Below, in pieces: positions 7,761 through 17,055 of a DNA stretch of 64,000 nucleotides. A program made the position numbers and the translations under genes. Origin of the DNA: Paraglaciecola mesophila KMM 241 (GTDB taxonomy: Bacteria > Pseudomonadota > Gammaproteobacteria > Enterobacterales > Alteromonadaceae); assembly GCF_000315015.1 (NCBI RefSeq), contig NZ_BAEP01000054.1:175109-239108 (forward strand). The letters are read 5' to 3'. Position 1 is the stretch's first letter; the number at the start of each line of letters is the position of its first letter. The notes below the pieces were generated by a model. It did not search any database. It saw nothing but the letters and a program-made list of their open reading frames with translations, and was not told the DNA's origin.

Positions 7761-10556
7761 TTACAGATTGCCAATGGCAATTAAGGCAATGGCTGACTGA
7801 TAAACAATTGAAGTAACAGTTTGCCATAAGCCTAAGCGCTCATAGTTAGTTACGTCACGTGGCACCACTATGGTGTCGCCTGGCTCTAACACGGTGTCAT
7901 TTGAGCTAAACCAGAATGAGGTTTCAGGTATAGTCACTGAGCCATCAGCTTTAACTATGTACACATCGCCCATATCTGCGCGGTCTGTTTCACCACCCGA
8001 ATTCGATATATATTGCTTGAGTGTTTTGCCGGATTTAAACATATGGGTTGAAGGTACAAATACTTCACCGACTACCGAAACTGAAGAAGAAATATTAGGC
8101 ACAAACAGTTTGTCACCGTCTTTAAGTGATAAATCAGCAGTGGGGTTACCCGCTATAATTTGCGGCATATCGATAACTAAACGCCCCACAGGTTCAACAT
8201 TAAGCAATTCATCGAGTATTAACGTCGCTTCTTGGTAATCTATGGTTTTCACATTTTGACTACCAGAAAGATTGGTTGATGCAATTTGCTGACGTAAGTT
8301 CTCTACTGACTTGTCTAGATTTTCACGTTCTCGCTCTTTTAGCTCTTCACGCGTAAACACTACCGCCTTAACGGTTGCTTCTTCGGTGAAGCCACCTGCA
8401 CGCTCAATTAACTGCGCAAGCGTTTCGCCTTTTTTGATTTGGTAAACCCCAGGGAATACCACCTCGCCAACCAGCTCTACTTTTTTGTTTTCATGCCAAT
8501 CTGGGGTGCGTAACACATTCAGCGTGTCTTTACTTTGCAGGGCAATTTTACTGTTACCTAGCATTGAGTCTATCAAATCAATTTGAATATGATCTATTTG
8601 CAGTGCGTTATCGCTGTCTAAACCTGTTCGCGAAATTTCAGCTTTTTGTAAATAAGCTGATTCTAACAAGCCACCGCCGGCTAAAATTAGGTCGCGCACG
8701 GTCGCGTTCTTCTGTACTGGGTACACACCAGGGAACTTAACTTGCCCGGTTATTTCAACCAATTTCATTGGAGAGCTCTGGGTGCTCTCGTTTTGTAAGC
8801 GCTCAATGATGGGTGCTAATAATTCTTCACGAGACAAGTACTTTGTTTTCTCTAAAATCAAATACTTTTCCGTGAAGCTAGCTAAATCTAATTCTTGTAA
8901 GAAGCTAGCTCTGTTATCTTCTTTGTTCTCGTTATCGTTATCGTTATCGCCAGAACCTTTAATATTTCGTGAATTGTTTCCAGTACTTTGGTCGCGCAAT
9001 GTGTTTTCAAATTGTGGGTTCTGCGAATTGCTTGTTGTTTGGCTGTTAGCGCCATTCTGCATAGGTATATTGTTTACGTAACCGCCAGTGGTTGAATTTT
9101 GCTGGCTTGAACTGAATCGCGTATTTTCTAGACCGCTAAGAAACTCTTTTTGCTTTCTATCTTCTTCAACTGCAGGGTCAATTGGCGTAAAACGATTGAA
9201 AAACACGACTTTGTCGAATGCATTCAATTCAACATCAGTTTCACCAGAGAGTACTTTAGCTGGCTCAAATTGAATAATGTCACTCTGGCGCGCAAATTTA
9301 GCACCGCGCATGATCAAGGCATAATCAACGTCTGTCGTGCCCATTAAGCTATTGCGATTAACTAGATCAGATAACATCAATCCCGGCCGCCATTGGGTCA
9401 AGCCTGGGGTGGCATACGCCCCCATGACGACAACCGCATTATTAAATTCGTTGCCCGCAGCGGAAACGTTAATAAAGTCGCCTGCAGATAGTTTTAGTGA
9501 ACGCCCAGCTCTGTCTTGCATGTTCACAGTTTTCACTTCAAAACCGTCGCTGGCTGTACTACGTGCTACTTGCAGACTCTTCGCAGCCGCAGTCGGCAAT
9601 AAGCCCCCAGCGATGTTGAGCATGCTAGCCATGGTGTCATTATCTTTGGCTTCATAAATCGCTGGGCGTCGAACTTCGCCGTCGACGCTCACTAATTTTT
9701 TCACAATAGGAATAAAGATGACGTCGCCCTGTTGCAAGCGCATGTCTTTGCTGGTGTCACCAAATACCAGTAAGTCGTACAAGTCGAACTCGGTTACTGT
9801 TTTCCCGGCTCGCTTAAGCTCAATATGTCGTAATGAGCCCACATCGTTAATACCGCCACTTGAAAACAACGCGTTGGTAATGGTTGATAACGCGCTAACT
9901 GTATACGCGCCTGGCTGATAAGCCTCACCCACCATATAAACCTGGATTGTACGAAGCTCGCCCATACTGATATTTGGCGTTACCCCAATGACTTGTTCGC
10001 TGTAACGCTGTGTCAGCTGTTGCTTGAATTCGTTATAACTAAGGCCTGCGGCATTCATTGGGCCTAAGTCTGGCACCTCTATAACGCCTTCATTGTTTAC
10101 TTGCAGCGAATGTTGCTCACTGACCTTACCGAACAATTGCACGCGAATGGTGTCACCCGGGCCCAATATATAATCTGCTGGTACAGGCAAGTTCGTTGGC
10201 GGTGCAAAAGAAGCAGTGGCAGTAGAAGAGTCAAAGAGATCGTAACCAAACGGTTTTAATTCTTTTGTTTTGTTCTTATTAGCACTTTGCGCAGCGAGAC
10301 GTGCAGCAATTTCGTTATCGTCAACATAGCGGTTTACCTGAGTTTCTGGTTGCACCTGTATATTGTTGCTGCTTCCACCTGAAAGATTTAAGTCAGATAA
10401 ATCAATTCCCATTTGGCGTGCAAGTGCTTCTTGCTGCGCTTTGGGCATACTTTTAAATTGTTCTATTTGTTGCGCTGATGGCGTAACTGCGTTAACCGGC
10501 GCCACAAACATAAACGCAAGTAATGCGAATATCTGAAAATTAAACTTTCTTAACAT
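7761..10556 (-). CDS. SLBB-domain polysaccharide export protein (Wza-related)
   Basis: First gene of the polysaccharide operon. The ATG at 10556 is chosen because it is preceded by AGGGA 7 bases upstream and opens directly into a signal peptide (MLRKFNFQIFALLAFMFVAP, cleavage near VNA); the longer frame to 10607 begins with TTG and puts 17 unlikely residues before it. The mature protein has a Gln/Asn-rich lead, a polysaccharide-export domain (PADYILGPGDTIRVQLFG) and then several SLBB modules: VQVYMVGEAYQPGAYTV-like, VSVDGEVRRPAIYEA, VEITGQVKFPGVYPV, VELVGEVVFPGVYQI and VSVVGEVFVPSTHMF. A low-complexity Asn/Ser/Gln linker interrupts the middle. No lipobox Cys is evident, unlike Wza. Role: outer-membrane/periplasmic conduit for export of the glycan made by the downstream genes. 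Confidence 0.88.
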   Translation of the reverse strand: MLRKFNFQIFALLAFMFVAPVNAVTPSAQQIEQFKSMPKAQQEALARQMGIDLSDLNLSGGSSNNIQVQPETQVNRYVDDNEIAARLAAQSANKNKTKELKPFGYDLFDSSTATASFAPPTNLPVPADYILGPGDTIRVQLFGKVSEQHSLQVNNEGVIEVPDLGPMNAAGLSYNEFKQQLTQRYSEQVIGVTPNISMGELRTIQVYMVGEAYQPGAYTVSALSTITNALFSSGGINDVGSLRHIELKRAGKTVTEFDLYDLLVFGDTSKDMRLQQGDVIFIPIVKKLVSVDGEVRRPAIYEAKDNDTMASMLNIAGGLLPTAAAKSLQVARSTASDGFEVKTVNMQDRAGRSLKLSAGDFINVSAAGNEFNNAVVVMGAYATPGLTQWRPGLMLSDLVNRNSLMGTTDVDYALIMRGAKFARQSDIIQFEPAKVLSGETDVELNAFDKVVFFNRFTPIDPAVEEDRKQKEFLSGLENTRFSSSQQNSTTGGYVNNIPMQNGANSQTTSNSQNPQFENTLRDQSTGNNSRNIKGSGDNDNDNENKEDNRASFLQELDLASFTEKYLILEKTKYLSREELLAPIIERLQNESTQSSPMKLVEITGQVKFPGVYPVQKNATVRDLILAGGGLLESAYLQKAEISRTGLDSDNALQIDHIQIDLIDSMLGNSKIALQSKDTLNVLRTPDWHENKKVELVGEVVFPGVYQIKKGETLAQLIERAGGFTEEATVKAVVFTREELKERERENLDKSVENLRQQIASTNLSGSQNVKTIDYQEATLILDELLNVEPVGRLVIDMPQIIAGNPTADLSLKDGDKLFVPNISSSVSVVGEVFVPSTHMFKSGKTLKQYISNSGGETDRADMGDVYIVKADGSVTIPETSFWFSSNDTVLEPGDTIVVPRDVTNYERLGLWQTVTSIVYQSAIALIAIGNL
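8930..8949. repeat. Hexanucleotide tandem repeat in SLBB gene
   Basis: Three consecutive CGTTAT units plus CG. On the coding strand they encode alternating Asp-Asn in the Asn-rich linker of the export protein. The 6-base period keeps the frame, so copy-number change would only lengthen or shorten the linker. Confidence 0.8.
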
Positions 10557-10660
10557 ACTGCTATCCCTGTGGGTCTCAGAAGGTTGAAATCTGTACAATT
10601 GTGCCAAATAAATGGGGCAGCATGATATATGATTTGCGAAATGAGTGAAACGGTTAATTT

Positions 10661-10671
10661 AGGCTACCGCT
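10661..10671 (-). promoter_or_regulatory. ops-like element (RfaH recruitment site)
   Basis: On the minus strand this reads AGCGGTAGCCT. The known ops consensus is GGCGGTAGNNT; ten positions are scored here, all but the first base match, and the GC-GGTA-GC core that forms the ops hairpin is intact. It lies about 105 bases upstream of the first gene of a long polysaccharide operon, the usual place for JUMPstart/ops. Inference: RNA polymerase pauses here and loads RfaH to read through the AT-rich distal operon. The rest of the 39-base JUMPstart is not clearly conserved. Confidence 0.55.
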
Positions 10672-10885
10672 ACTGTGAGGTCTGACCATTAGTGAAGAAA
10701 TAATTACAACCTCGTGGCGCAGCCTTTCTTGTCTTCATCCCTTGGCTCTAGTATAAACGTGGCTGAAAATCGTTAACTACCGTTAGAGTAGTCGGCAAAA
10801 ACAATAATCATAACCAGACTTTTAGCATCTTCATTCGTGTTTCTTTTTTAATATAAAGACGCTAACTGGGTTTACGGCAGGCATT

Positions 10886-12373
10886 ATGACAACAAAAACA
10901 AAAGACTTTTTAGGCCAACCAGGGGGCCTTTCTACCCTATTCTTCACTGAGATGTGGGAGCGCATGAGCTACTACGGCATGCGCGCATTATTAGTACTTT
11001 TCATGACCGCGAGTATTCAAGAAGGCGGCTTAGTAATTACGGTAGCATCCGCTACTGCGATTTACGGCTTATACACTGGCGCAGTTTATTTTATGGGTTT
11101 GCCCGGCGGCTGGATAGCCGATCGCTTAATTGGCGGGCAGCGAGCTGTTTGGTTCGGCGGCGTGATCATCATGTGTGGTCACATAGTGTTAGCGATTCCT
11201 AACAACTCAACCTTCTTCGTTGGCTTAGTGTTAGTCGTCTTAGGCACAGGCCTACTTAAGCCAAATATCGGCGCTATGGTGGGTCAGTTGTATGCAGATG
11301 ACGACGATCGTCGTGATAGTGGGTACACACTTTATTATTTAGGTATCAACCTCGGTTCAATCATTGGTTACATCGTATGTGGTTACTTGCAAGTTGAAAT
11401 GGGCTGGCATTGGGCTTTCGGTGCAGCAGCCATTGGTATGGGCATTGGCTTAATTCAATATCGCATGACCATTCACAAATTAGACGGCGCCGGTGCACAG
11501 CCTATGGTGGCAATGTCTGCAACCGCCACTAAGCGTTCTTGGCAAGTCATTGCTGTTGCCATGATCGGATTAGCCGTTGTAACGTATTTGATGATCAGCG
11601 GTCAGCTTAGTTTTGACCCTGTTACCATGGCACAGTATGTCGCTATTGCGATCACTGTGGTGTTCTTGGCTTATTATGCCGGAGTATTCTTTTTTGGTAA
11701 TTTGGACCCAAATGAGAAACGCAGCTTAGGTGCGCTTTTCTTGGTGTGCTTAGCCTCTATCTTTTTCTGGACCGGCTTTGAGCAAGCGGGCTCGTCGCTA
11801 AACTTGTTTGGCCGTGATTATACTGAGCGTATGTTAGGCGATTTCGAGATCCCAACAGCTTGGTTCCAATCCGCTAACTCCTTCTTTATCATTATTTTGT
11901 CACCCTTTTTTGCAGCGTTATGGATAAACCTAGCCAAGCGCATGCTAACGCCATCATACGGCCTTAAATGTGCGGTCGGCCTAATTATCATGGCAACGGG
12001 TTTCTTGGTGATGTTCTTCGCGGCACAAGCTGCTGCTACAGGCTTGCGCGTTGCACCTTACTGGTTAGTGGCTACTTACTTCTTACACACGGTTGGTGAA
12101 TTATGCTTAAGCCCTGTTGCATTAGCAGCCGTAAGTAAGCTTTCTCCTAAGCGTTTTGCTGGTCAGATGATGGGGGTTTTCGTATTAACTTATTCAATCG
12201 GGAACGTTATAGCCGGTCTGTTGGCAGGTAACTTCGATCCGAATAAAGTAGAAGATATGCCTAATCTGTATTTACAAATTAGTTTGTTCACTATTGCTAT
12301 TGGTATTGTCATTTTCTTGCTGAGCTTTAAAACCAAAGCATGGGAAAAGCTTGCTGAGAACAAACGAGCTTAA
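10886..12373 (+). CDS. Proton-dependent oligopeptide transporter (POT/PTR2 family)
   Basis: A 495-residue, highly hydrophobic protein of the POT family that imports di- and tripeptides with protons across the inner membrane. The family signature ExxER is present near the N-terminus (FFTEMWERMSYYGMRALL), followed by PGGWIADRLIGG, the GTGLLKPNIG motif and DDRRDSGYTLYYLGINLG. About 12-14 membrane segments are visible by eye. It is divergent from the polysaccharide operon and has its own terminator. E. coli DtpA/DtpB are relatives, but I cannot assign the exact paralogue. Confidence 0.92.
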   Translation: MTTKTKDFLGQPGGLSTLFFTEMWERMSYYGMRALLVLFMTASIQEGGLVITVASATAIYGLYTGAVYFMGLPGGWIADRLIGGQRAVWFGGVIIMCGHIVLAIPNNSTFFVGLVLVVLGTGLLKPNIGAMVGQLYADDDDRRDSGYTLYYLGINLGSIIGYIVCGYLQVEMGWHWAFGAAAIGMGIGLIQYRMTIHKLDGAGAQPMVAMSATATKRSWQVIAVAMIGLAVVTYLMISGQLSFDPVTMAQYVAIAITVVFLAYYAGVFFFGNLDPNEKRSLGALFLVCLASIFFWTGFEQAGSSLNLFGRDYTERMLGDFEIPTAWFQSANSFFIIILSPFFAALWINLAKRMLTPSYGLKCAVGLIIMATGFLVMFFAAQAAATGLRVAPYWLVATYFLHTVGELCLSPVALAAVSKLSPKRFAGQMMGVFVLTYSIGNVIAGLLAGNFDPNKVEDMPNLYLQISLFTIAIGIVIFLLSFKTKAWEKLAENKRA

Positions 12374-12454
12374 TGGATGCAGAGCTGGTCAGCGAGCCAG
12401 TTAACAAACGTGGTTCGCCAGTGGCGAATTGATTAATAATATAATACTATAAAT

Positions 12455-12492
12455 AGCGCCTACCTGTTTAACTTCAGCTAGGCGTTTCTTTT
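12455..12492 (+). terminator. Rho-independent terminator after peptide transporter
   Basis: CGCCTA (12457-12462) pairs with TAGGCG (12479-12484), followed by TTTCTTTT. It lies 80 bases past the transporter stop. A separate small hairpin (TTCGCC-AGT-GGCGAA) lies between. Confidence 0.65.
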
Positions 12493-12509
12493 AGATAAGC
12501 AAGAGTGAA

Positions 12510-12809
12510 ATGAAAATCTATTTTTCGTCTAGAGACATTCCGAGTATTGCCCATTTGCCGCTGACTGAGCGGTTAGCCGCCATTCAAATAGCACAAAACA
12601 AACTAACAGGACCTGAAAAACTCCTGCTTAACGTTTTAAAGTTAGCGGTGCTCTTGCCTATATTTATCCTAATATTTAGAAGCACTGAAAGCTGGTATTC
12701 ACTGCTTTGGGCTGCGCTGGTTGCTGCCCTTTACCCCTTAGTGCTTAGGCCGATACAATATAGTCTCTGCGCGAAATACATTCCCCCAATTGACCACCAA
12801 GGAGAGTAA
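12510..12809 (+). CDS. Small two-pass membrane protein of unknown function
   Basis: A 99-residue protein. A charged N-terminal third ([22 protein letters not shown]) is followed by two hydrophobic stretches, about residues 44-60 ([15 protein letters not shown]) and 66-85 ([20 protein letters not shown]), consistent with a small inner-membrane protein. It resembles short hypothetical proteins conserved in Alteromonadales, but I recognise no characterised family. It ends 4 bases before the galE start, so the two are probably co-transcribed. No function is proposed. Confidence 0.65.
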   Translation: MKIYFSSRDIPSIAHLPLTERLAAIQIAQNKLTGPEKLLLNVLKLAVLLPIFILIFRSTESWYSLLWAALVAALYPLVLRPIQYSLCAKYIPPIDHQGE

Positions 12810-12813
12810 CCCG

Positions 12814-13830
12814 ATGCAAACAATTTTAGTAACAGGCGGCGCTGGCTACATTGGCAGCCACACGGTTTTACAGTTGTTGGAAAACAACAACAAGGTCGTT
12901 GTTCTCGATAATCTATGTAACTCTTCAAAAGAGGCGTTAGCGCGCGTAGAAGAGCTAACCGGCAAGCAAGTGACGTTTGTCGAGGGGGATATTCGTGACG
13001 CCAACGTACTCGATACGTTGTTTACCTCTCACAACGTTGATTCGGTTATTCACTTTGCTGGCCTAAAAGCGGTTGGTGAGTCAGTTGAAAAGCCCTTGAT
13101 GTATTACGATAACAACGTCTACGGTACGCTGGTGTTATGTGAATCTATGGCTAAACACAATGTGAAAACCTTGGTATTTAGCTCTTCTGCTACGGTTTAC
13201 GGCGATCCCGTTGAATTACCTCTGCATGAAGGCCTTCCTACTGGGCAGCCAACTAACCCTTACGGTCAGTCAAAGTTAATGGTTGAATTGGTGTTAAAGG
13301 ATTTATATAAATCTGACAACAGCTGGAATATTGCTGTGCTGCGTTACTTCAATCCGGCTGGCGCGCACCCTTCAGGGCGTATCGGGGAAGATCCAAACGG
13401 TATTCCTAACAACTTAATGCCGTTTATCACCCAAGTGGCCACAGGGAAACGTGAATTCCTGTCAGTTTTCGGTAATGACTACGACACACCAGACGGCACA
13501 GGCGTGCGTGACTACATACACGTTGAAGATCTAGCCGCAGGTCATCTCAAGGCGCTCGACAAGCTACAAAGCGATGTTGGTTTAGTGACCTACAACTTAG
13601 GTACAGGCCAAGGCTACAGCGTAGTGGACATGGTGAAAGAGTTTGAAAAACAAAGCGGGCAAACCATTGCTTATAAGTTCGTACCTCGTCGTGAAGGTGA
13701 CGTAGCAGCTTGCTATGCAGACCCAAAACTTGCCAGCGAAGCTTTAGGCTGGAAGGCAGAAAAAGGGTTGGCCGATATGTGCCGCGATTCTTGGAATTGG
13801 CAATCGAATAACCCTAACGGTTATAAATAA
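12814..13830 (+). CDS. galE: UDP-glucose 4-epimerase
   Basis: Interconverts UDP-glucose and UDP-galactose using bound NAD, linking the Leloir pathway with surface-sugar synthesis. A 338-residue SDR-fold protein with [14 protein letters not shown] at the N-terminus, [19 protein letters not shown] and the Tyr-Lys pair in [11 protein letters not shown], then the typical [12 protein letters not shown] and [14 protein letters not shown]. The start at 12814 has an AAGGAG site 9 bases upstream and gives the standard MQTILVTGG; the longer frame would start with TTG at 12790 inside the preceding gene. A strong terminator follows. Confidence 0.96.
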   Translation: MQTILVTGGAGYIGSHTVLQLLENNNKVVVLDNLCNSSKEALARVEELTGKQVTFVEGDIRDANVLDTLFTSHNVDSVIHFAGLKAVGESVEKPLMYYDNNVYGTLVLCESMAKHNVKTLVFSSSATVYGDPVELPLHEGLPTGQPTNPYGQSKLMVELVLKDLYKSDNSWNIAVLRYFNPAGAHPSGRIGEDPNGIPNNLMPFITQVATGKREFLSVFGNDYDTPDGTGVRDYIHVEDLAAGHLKALDKLQSDVGLVTYNLGTGQGYSVVDMVKEFEKQSGQTIAYKFVPRREGDVAACYADPKLASEALGWKAEKGLADMCRDSWNWQSNNPNGYK

Positions 13831-13860
13831 GTTTAAGTAGAAACGAATCCAATTCCAGTC

Positions 13861-13900
13861 AAAAAAGGCCCGATTAACTTAGGTTAATCGGGCCTTTTTC
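13861..13900. terminator. Bidirectional terminator between galE and mlaA
   Basis: A perfect 12-bp stem (13867-13878 with 13883-13894) closes a 4-base loop, flanked by six A on the left and five T on the right. It can serve both the plus-strand galE and the converging minus-strand ccm-mlaA operon. Confidence 0.92.
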
Positions 13901-13938
13901 TTTGGCAGATTTATACTTTTATCAGTTATGCTTTAGGT

Positions 13939-14706
13939 TTAATCAAGGCTATTCAAGTACGCATCAATATCATCTTCTAACGCTTCTTCTTCTTGCGTTT
14001 TTTCCACTTGTCCGTCTTTCACTTTAAACTCTAAGTTTTGGAAATAGGCATTTTTAACAAAGCTGTACGGATCGGCAGATTGCTCAAGCTGCTGCTCTTG
14101 AGACATCAACGTGGCGCGACTCTCAAGTACCTTAATACCCGTTCTAAAAGCAGAAAAGTAAAAGTTAAGCGCATCTAGCGGGGTATAGGAAGTATCTACA
14201 ATGTCCCCCACTCCACTTCGAATATCATTAGGGCCTAAAGCCGGTATCATCAAGTACGGACCCGTACCGACGCCCCATTTACCCAATGTTTCACCGAACT
14301 CTTCTTCATGACGTACTAAGCCCAATTCAGTTGCGACATCGATCGTGCCTAAAAGCCCCACAGTCGAATTCAGCAAGAAACGACCAATACTGATCAACAT
14401 GCCATCAGGCTTGCCTTGCAGTAAGTTATTCAAAGAGTTAGAAGGCTCTTCAAGATTCAGCGCCGCATTGAATAATCCAGTACGAGCGAATTGCGGCGTG
14501 TAATCAACATAAACCACTGTTACTGGTCGCAATACATAGTTATCAAGAATGTCGTAGTTGAAGTCCCAAAATGTGCGGTTAACCGATTCAAACGGATCTT
14601 TCGGGTCGTTATATTCTTGCGCTTGTTCGTTTGCTTTGTTACTTGACGCACAGCCTCCTAAGGCCAATAACACAAAAAATAGTGTGCCTATTTTTAGTTT
14701 ATTCAC
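13939..14706 (-). CDS. mlaA: MlaA/VacJ-family outer-membrane lipoprotein
   Basis: A 255-residue lipoprotein. The N-terminus is a lipoprotein signal with lipobox LGGC (Cys19). The MlaA fold is marked by DPFESVNRTFWDFNYDILDNYVLRPV, NLEEPSNSLNNLLQG, GRFLLNSTVGLLGTIDVA and GTGPYLMIPALGP. In E. coli MlaA forms a channel with OmpC/F that extracts mislocalised phospholipids from the outer leaflet and hands them to MlaC. The gene starts with GTG at 14706 and overlaps the ccmI stop by 4 bases (GTGA), so it is translationally coupled to the last ccm gene. The acidic C-terminal tail (EEEALEDDIDAYLNSLD) is outside the core domain. Confidence 0.93.
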   Translation of the reverse strand: MNKLKIGTLFFVLLALGGCASSNKANEQAQEYNDPKDPFESVNRTFWDFNYDILDNYVLRPVTVVYVDYTPQFARTGLFNAALNLEEPSNSLNNLLQGKPDGMLISIGRFLLNSTVGLLGTIDVATELGLVRHEEEFGETLGKWGVGTGPYLMIPALGPNDIRSGVGDIVDTSYTPLDALNFYFSAFRTGIKVLESRATLMSQEQQLEQSADPYSFVKNAYFQNLEFKVKDGQVEKTQEEEALEDDIDAYLNSLD

Positions 14707-16040
14707 GGTAATTCCTCATTGATTAATATCGTGTATTGTTCGTTTTTCGATTTATTAAGTGTTATCTCTAACGTTCCTTGTAAATCACCGCTTGTTTTCA
14801 TGACATTGCCAGATTCGGATATTTTAGCCACCAAGCGCACTTGTGACAATTGCGACAAGGTTAGCGTGGGCATCACAGCGTTCGCATCTGACAATTCCAC
14901 CGTAATCGGTAACTCGCTCATGGGCATTTTCACTACTGCAGCTGGCATTCTGCTGCCACCACTTGCATCTTGCGCATAAACAAACAAAAAACCATTTTGC
15001 GGTATTTTAGCAGTAAGTGACTTATCCAAGGTAACGTTAACACTCACTATTACACGCGCGCTATCTGGCTCTGCTGCTGAAGGCTGCTGCTCCGCTGACC
15101 GCTCTTTACCTGCTGTCGGCGCTCTACCCGCTGATGGCTCTTTACCCGCTAAAGGCTCCTGCTTAGCCAGCGATTCCGGAGTCGCTACTGTATTCCCTTC
15201 TAGCTGGGCTATTTGCGCCTCGATTGATTGATATATCGGCGCCTCTTTAGGCACAAACGCTTTTAATCGCTGCCAGGTTTCAATTGCTAATGCTTTGTCA
15301 CCTTGTTGGGTAGCCGCCATCGCCAACATACCCAATGCTCCGGTGTTCTGCGGATCTAACTCTAATATGCGGTTCAAATACACTTTAGCCTGAGCCAGAT
15401 AACTTTCTTGATTCACCATTAATAGCATTTGACTGTAACTGGCTAGCGTTTCGATATTGTCAGGTTCAATTGCAAGTGCTCGCTCAAAGGCATCCATCGC
15501 GCTTTCAACACGATTAGTAGCCACATATACACGGCCAAGGAGCGTCCAACCTATAGCATCATCTTCACTGCTAGTAAGCTTAGTTCTTAGGCCCAGCGCG
15601 AATTGCTGCAGATCTTCTTCGGTGACTGAGGCGTCACCTTGCGTCACAATGCGCTCAGCCAATTCCGGTAGCTGTGCTTTGGCATCTTGCCAGTTATTCA
15701 ATGCTGATACATTGTTCACCTGAAAGTACAATACAGCGACTCCGACCACACTTAGCAAACCACCAATAAGCAATACTCCGCGAGCGGAGGTAGCATTCTG
15801 AGTCTGTGAGTCTTGCTCGTCGAGCAAAGCAATTTTCAGATCTTTCTCTGTTTCTAATCGGTCTTCATGACTTAGCAAGCCTTCATGCTCTTCCCGTTCC
15901 AGCTCAAGCAAACGTTGCCGAATTAAACGGGTATTAGTTAATGTATCTTGGCGTTTTCGCCCTTCTACTAACCAAGGAAATACAACGAAACCCGCCGCTA
16001 CGAGTAACAAAACGATCCCCGTTATCCAAAATACGCTCAC
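14703..16040 (-). CDS. ccmI: Cytochrome c maturation protein CcmI (CycH-like, TPR)
   Basis: A 445-residue apocytochrome c chaperone. Two membrane segments lie near the N-terminus (about 5-23 and 88-107), separated by a basic cytoplasmic segment with RLIRQRLLELEREEHEGLL, typical of CcmI. TPR-like repeats follow (about 150-280: AIGWTLLGRVYVATNRVESAMDAFERALAIEPDN and further copies). Residues about 285-325 are a low-complexity linker made of degenerate units such as LAGKEPSAGRAPTAGKERSA. The C-terminal 110 residues form a beta-rich domain found in long CcmI proteins. It overlaps ccmH by 4 bases. Role: holding apocytochrome c for haem ligation by CcmF/H. Confidence 0.88.
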   Translation of the reverse strand: MSVFWITGIVLLLVAAGFVVFPWLVEGRKRQDTLTNTRLIRQRLLELEREEHEGLLSHEDRLETEKDLKIALLDEQDSQTQNATSARGVLLIGGLLSVVGVAVLYFQVNNVSALNNWQDAKAQLPELAERIVTQGDASVTEEDLQQFALGLRTKLTSSEDDAIGWTLLGRVYVATNRVESAMDAFERALAIEPDNIETLASYSQMLLMVNQESYLAQAKVYLNRILELDPQNTGALGMLAMAATQQGDKALAIETWQRLKAFVPKEAPIYQSIEAQIAQLEGNTVATPESLAKQEPLAGKEPSAGRAPTAGKERSAEQQPSAAEPDSARVIVSVNVTLDKSLTAKIPQNGFLFVYAQDASGGSRMPAAVVKMPMSELPITVELSDANAVMPTLTLSQLSQVRLVAKISESGNVMKTSGDLQGTLEITLNKSKNEQYTILINEELP

Positions 16041-16486
16041 TTATCTTCCTCCAGCAACTTTTCCGCGGCTTGCAGCTTAGTCTCATCTTGGCTTACTGGT
16101 TTTTGCTGGCGACTGCGCACCACAAAAACAATGCCGAAACAGACAAAAAACGCAGGCAACAACCATAACCAAACCGTAGTTGCGTTCACAGGCGGCTGGT
16201 AATAAACAAAGTCACCATAACGCTGCTTCATATAATCAATAATTTGCTCGCGAGACTGCCCTTCGTTGACTAGCTGATACACCTTCCGGCGCAGGTCGGC
16301 AGCTATCATGGCGTCTGAATCGGCGATATTTTGGTTTTGACACATAGGGCAGCGCAGCTCTTTGGTTAACTCGAAGAACAACGCACTTTGCGCATCTGTT
16401 TCAAACTGGTAAGTTTCTTCACTGGCCAAGATTGAGGTACTTAGCACAGTTAACAGAACCAATATAAGGGTTTTAAAACGTATCAT
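16037..16486 (-). CDS. ccmH: Cytochrome c maturation protein CcmH (thiol reductase subunit)
   Basis: A 149-residue membrane-anchored thiol oxidoreductase. It has a signal peptide, then the hallmark LRCPMCQNQNIADSDA (Cys46 and Cys49), then a C-terminal membrane anchor (about 104-125) and a charged tail. It acts in the periplasm, reducing the CXXCH thiols of apocytochrome c before haem attachment. It is the short CcmH form, with the TPR part encoded separately as ccmI. ATGA-type 4-base overlaps join it to ccmG and ccmI. Confidence 0.93.
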   Translation of the reverse strand: MIRFKTLILVLLTVLSTSILASEETYQFETDAQSALFFELTKELRCPMCQNQNIADSDAMIAADLRRKVYQLVNEGQSREQIIDYMKQRYGDFVYYQPPVNATTVWLWLLPAFFVCFGIVFVVRSRQQKPVSQDETKLQAAEKLLEEDK

Positions 16487-17055
16487 TCTGCAATCAACTC
16501 CTGATATACAGACTCAAACTTGTTCTGCCACACTCTAGGGTTAATATCGCCAATGTGGTGTAAACGCACTTTACCTTGTTTGTCGATTAAGAAAGTCTCA
16601 GGAGCGCCCGTAACACCTAAATCTAATGATAGGTCACGCTTTACATCAAAAATATTGTAGGCGTAAGGATCACCTAATTGACCAAGTTTCTGCTCAACTT
16701 CTTGCTGCACTCTTTCGACGGTTTTAATGCCAAAGTCTGGGTCGATGTCTTGGTCGTAATACAAACCGACTATGTGTTTGCCTTCGTTTTTTAATTGTTC
16801 TAAAAACGGAATTTCCACAGCGCAGGTAACGCACCACACGCCCCACACATTGAGTAAGGTCACGTTGCCCACGAACACTTCTGTGGTGTAGGTTAAATCG
16901 GTGTTCATCAAATCAGGCAATACAAAACTCGGAACGGGTTTGTTCAACAAAGTTGATTCGTGCTCTCGAGGGTTGCTAAACAACCCTTGAAACAAGAATA
17001 TCGCTAAGCCCGCAAACAGAATTAAAGGCAATACGAATAACGAAATCTTTCTCAT
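16483..17055 (-). CDS. ccmG: Thiol:disulfide interchange protein CcmG/DsbE
   Basis: A 190-residue thioredoxin-fold protein tethered by an N-terminal membrane segment (about 5-24). The active site is WCVTC at residues 74-78 in the typical NVWGVWCVTCAVEIP context; the cis-Pro region GAPETFLID follows. It feeds electrons to CcmH and apocytochrome c in the periplasm. The active-site spacer Val-Thr differs from the E. coli Pro-Thr but keeps the two cysteines. It overlaps ccmF by 4 bases. Confidence 0.93.
   Translation of the reverse strand: MRKISLFVLPLILFAGLAIFLFQGLFSNPREHESTLLNKPVPSFVLPDLMNTDLTYTTEVFVGNVTLLNVWGVWCVTCAVEIPFLEQLKNEGKHIVGLYYDQDIDPDFGIKTVERVQQEVEQKLGQLGDPYAYNIFDVKRDLSLDLGVTGAPETFLIDKQGKVRLHHIGDINPRVWQNKFESVYQELIAE

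Noticed and set aside
15060..15180. Repetitive segment in ccmI considered as a CRISPR or minisatellite
   Set aside because: The units (LAGKEPSAG-type) are degenerate, short and in frame, fitting a protein linker; there are no spacers.
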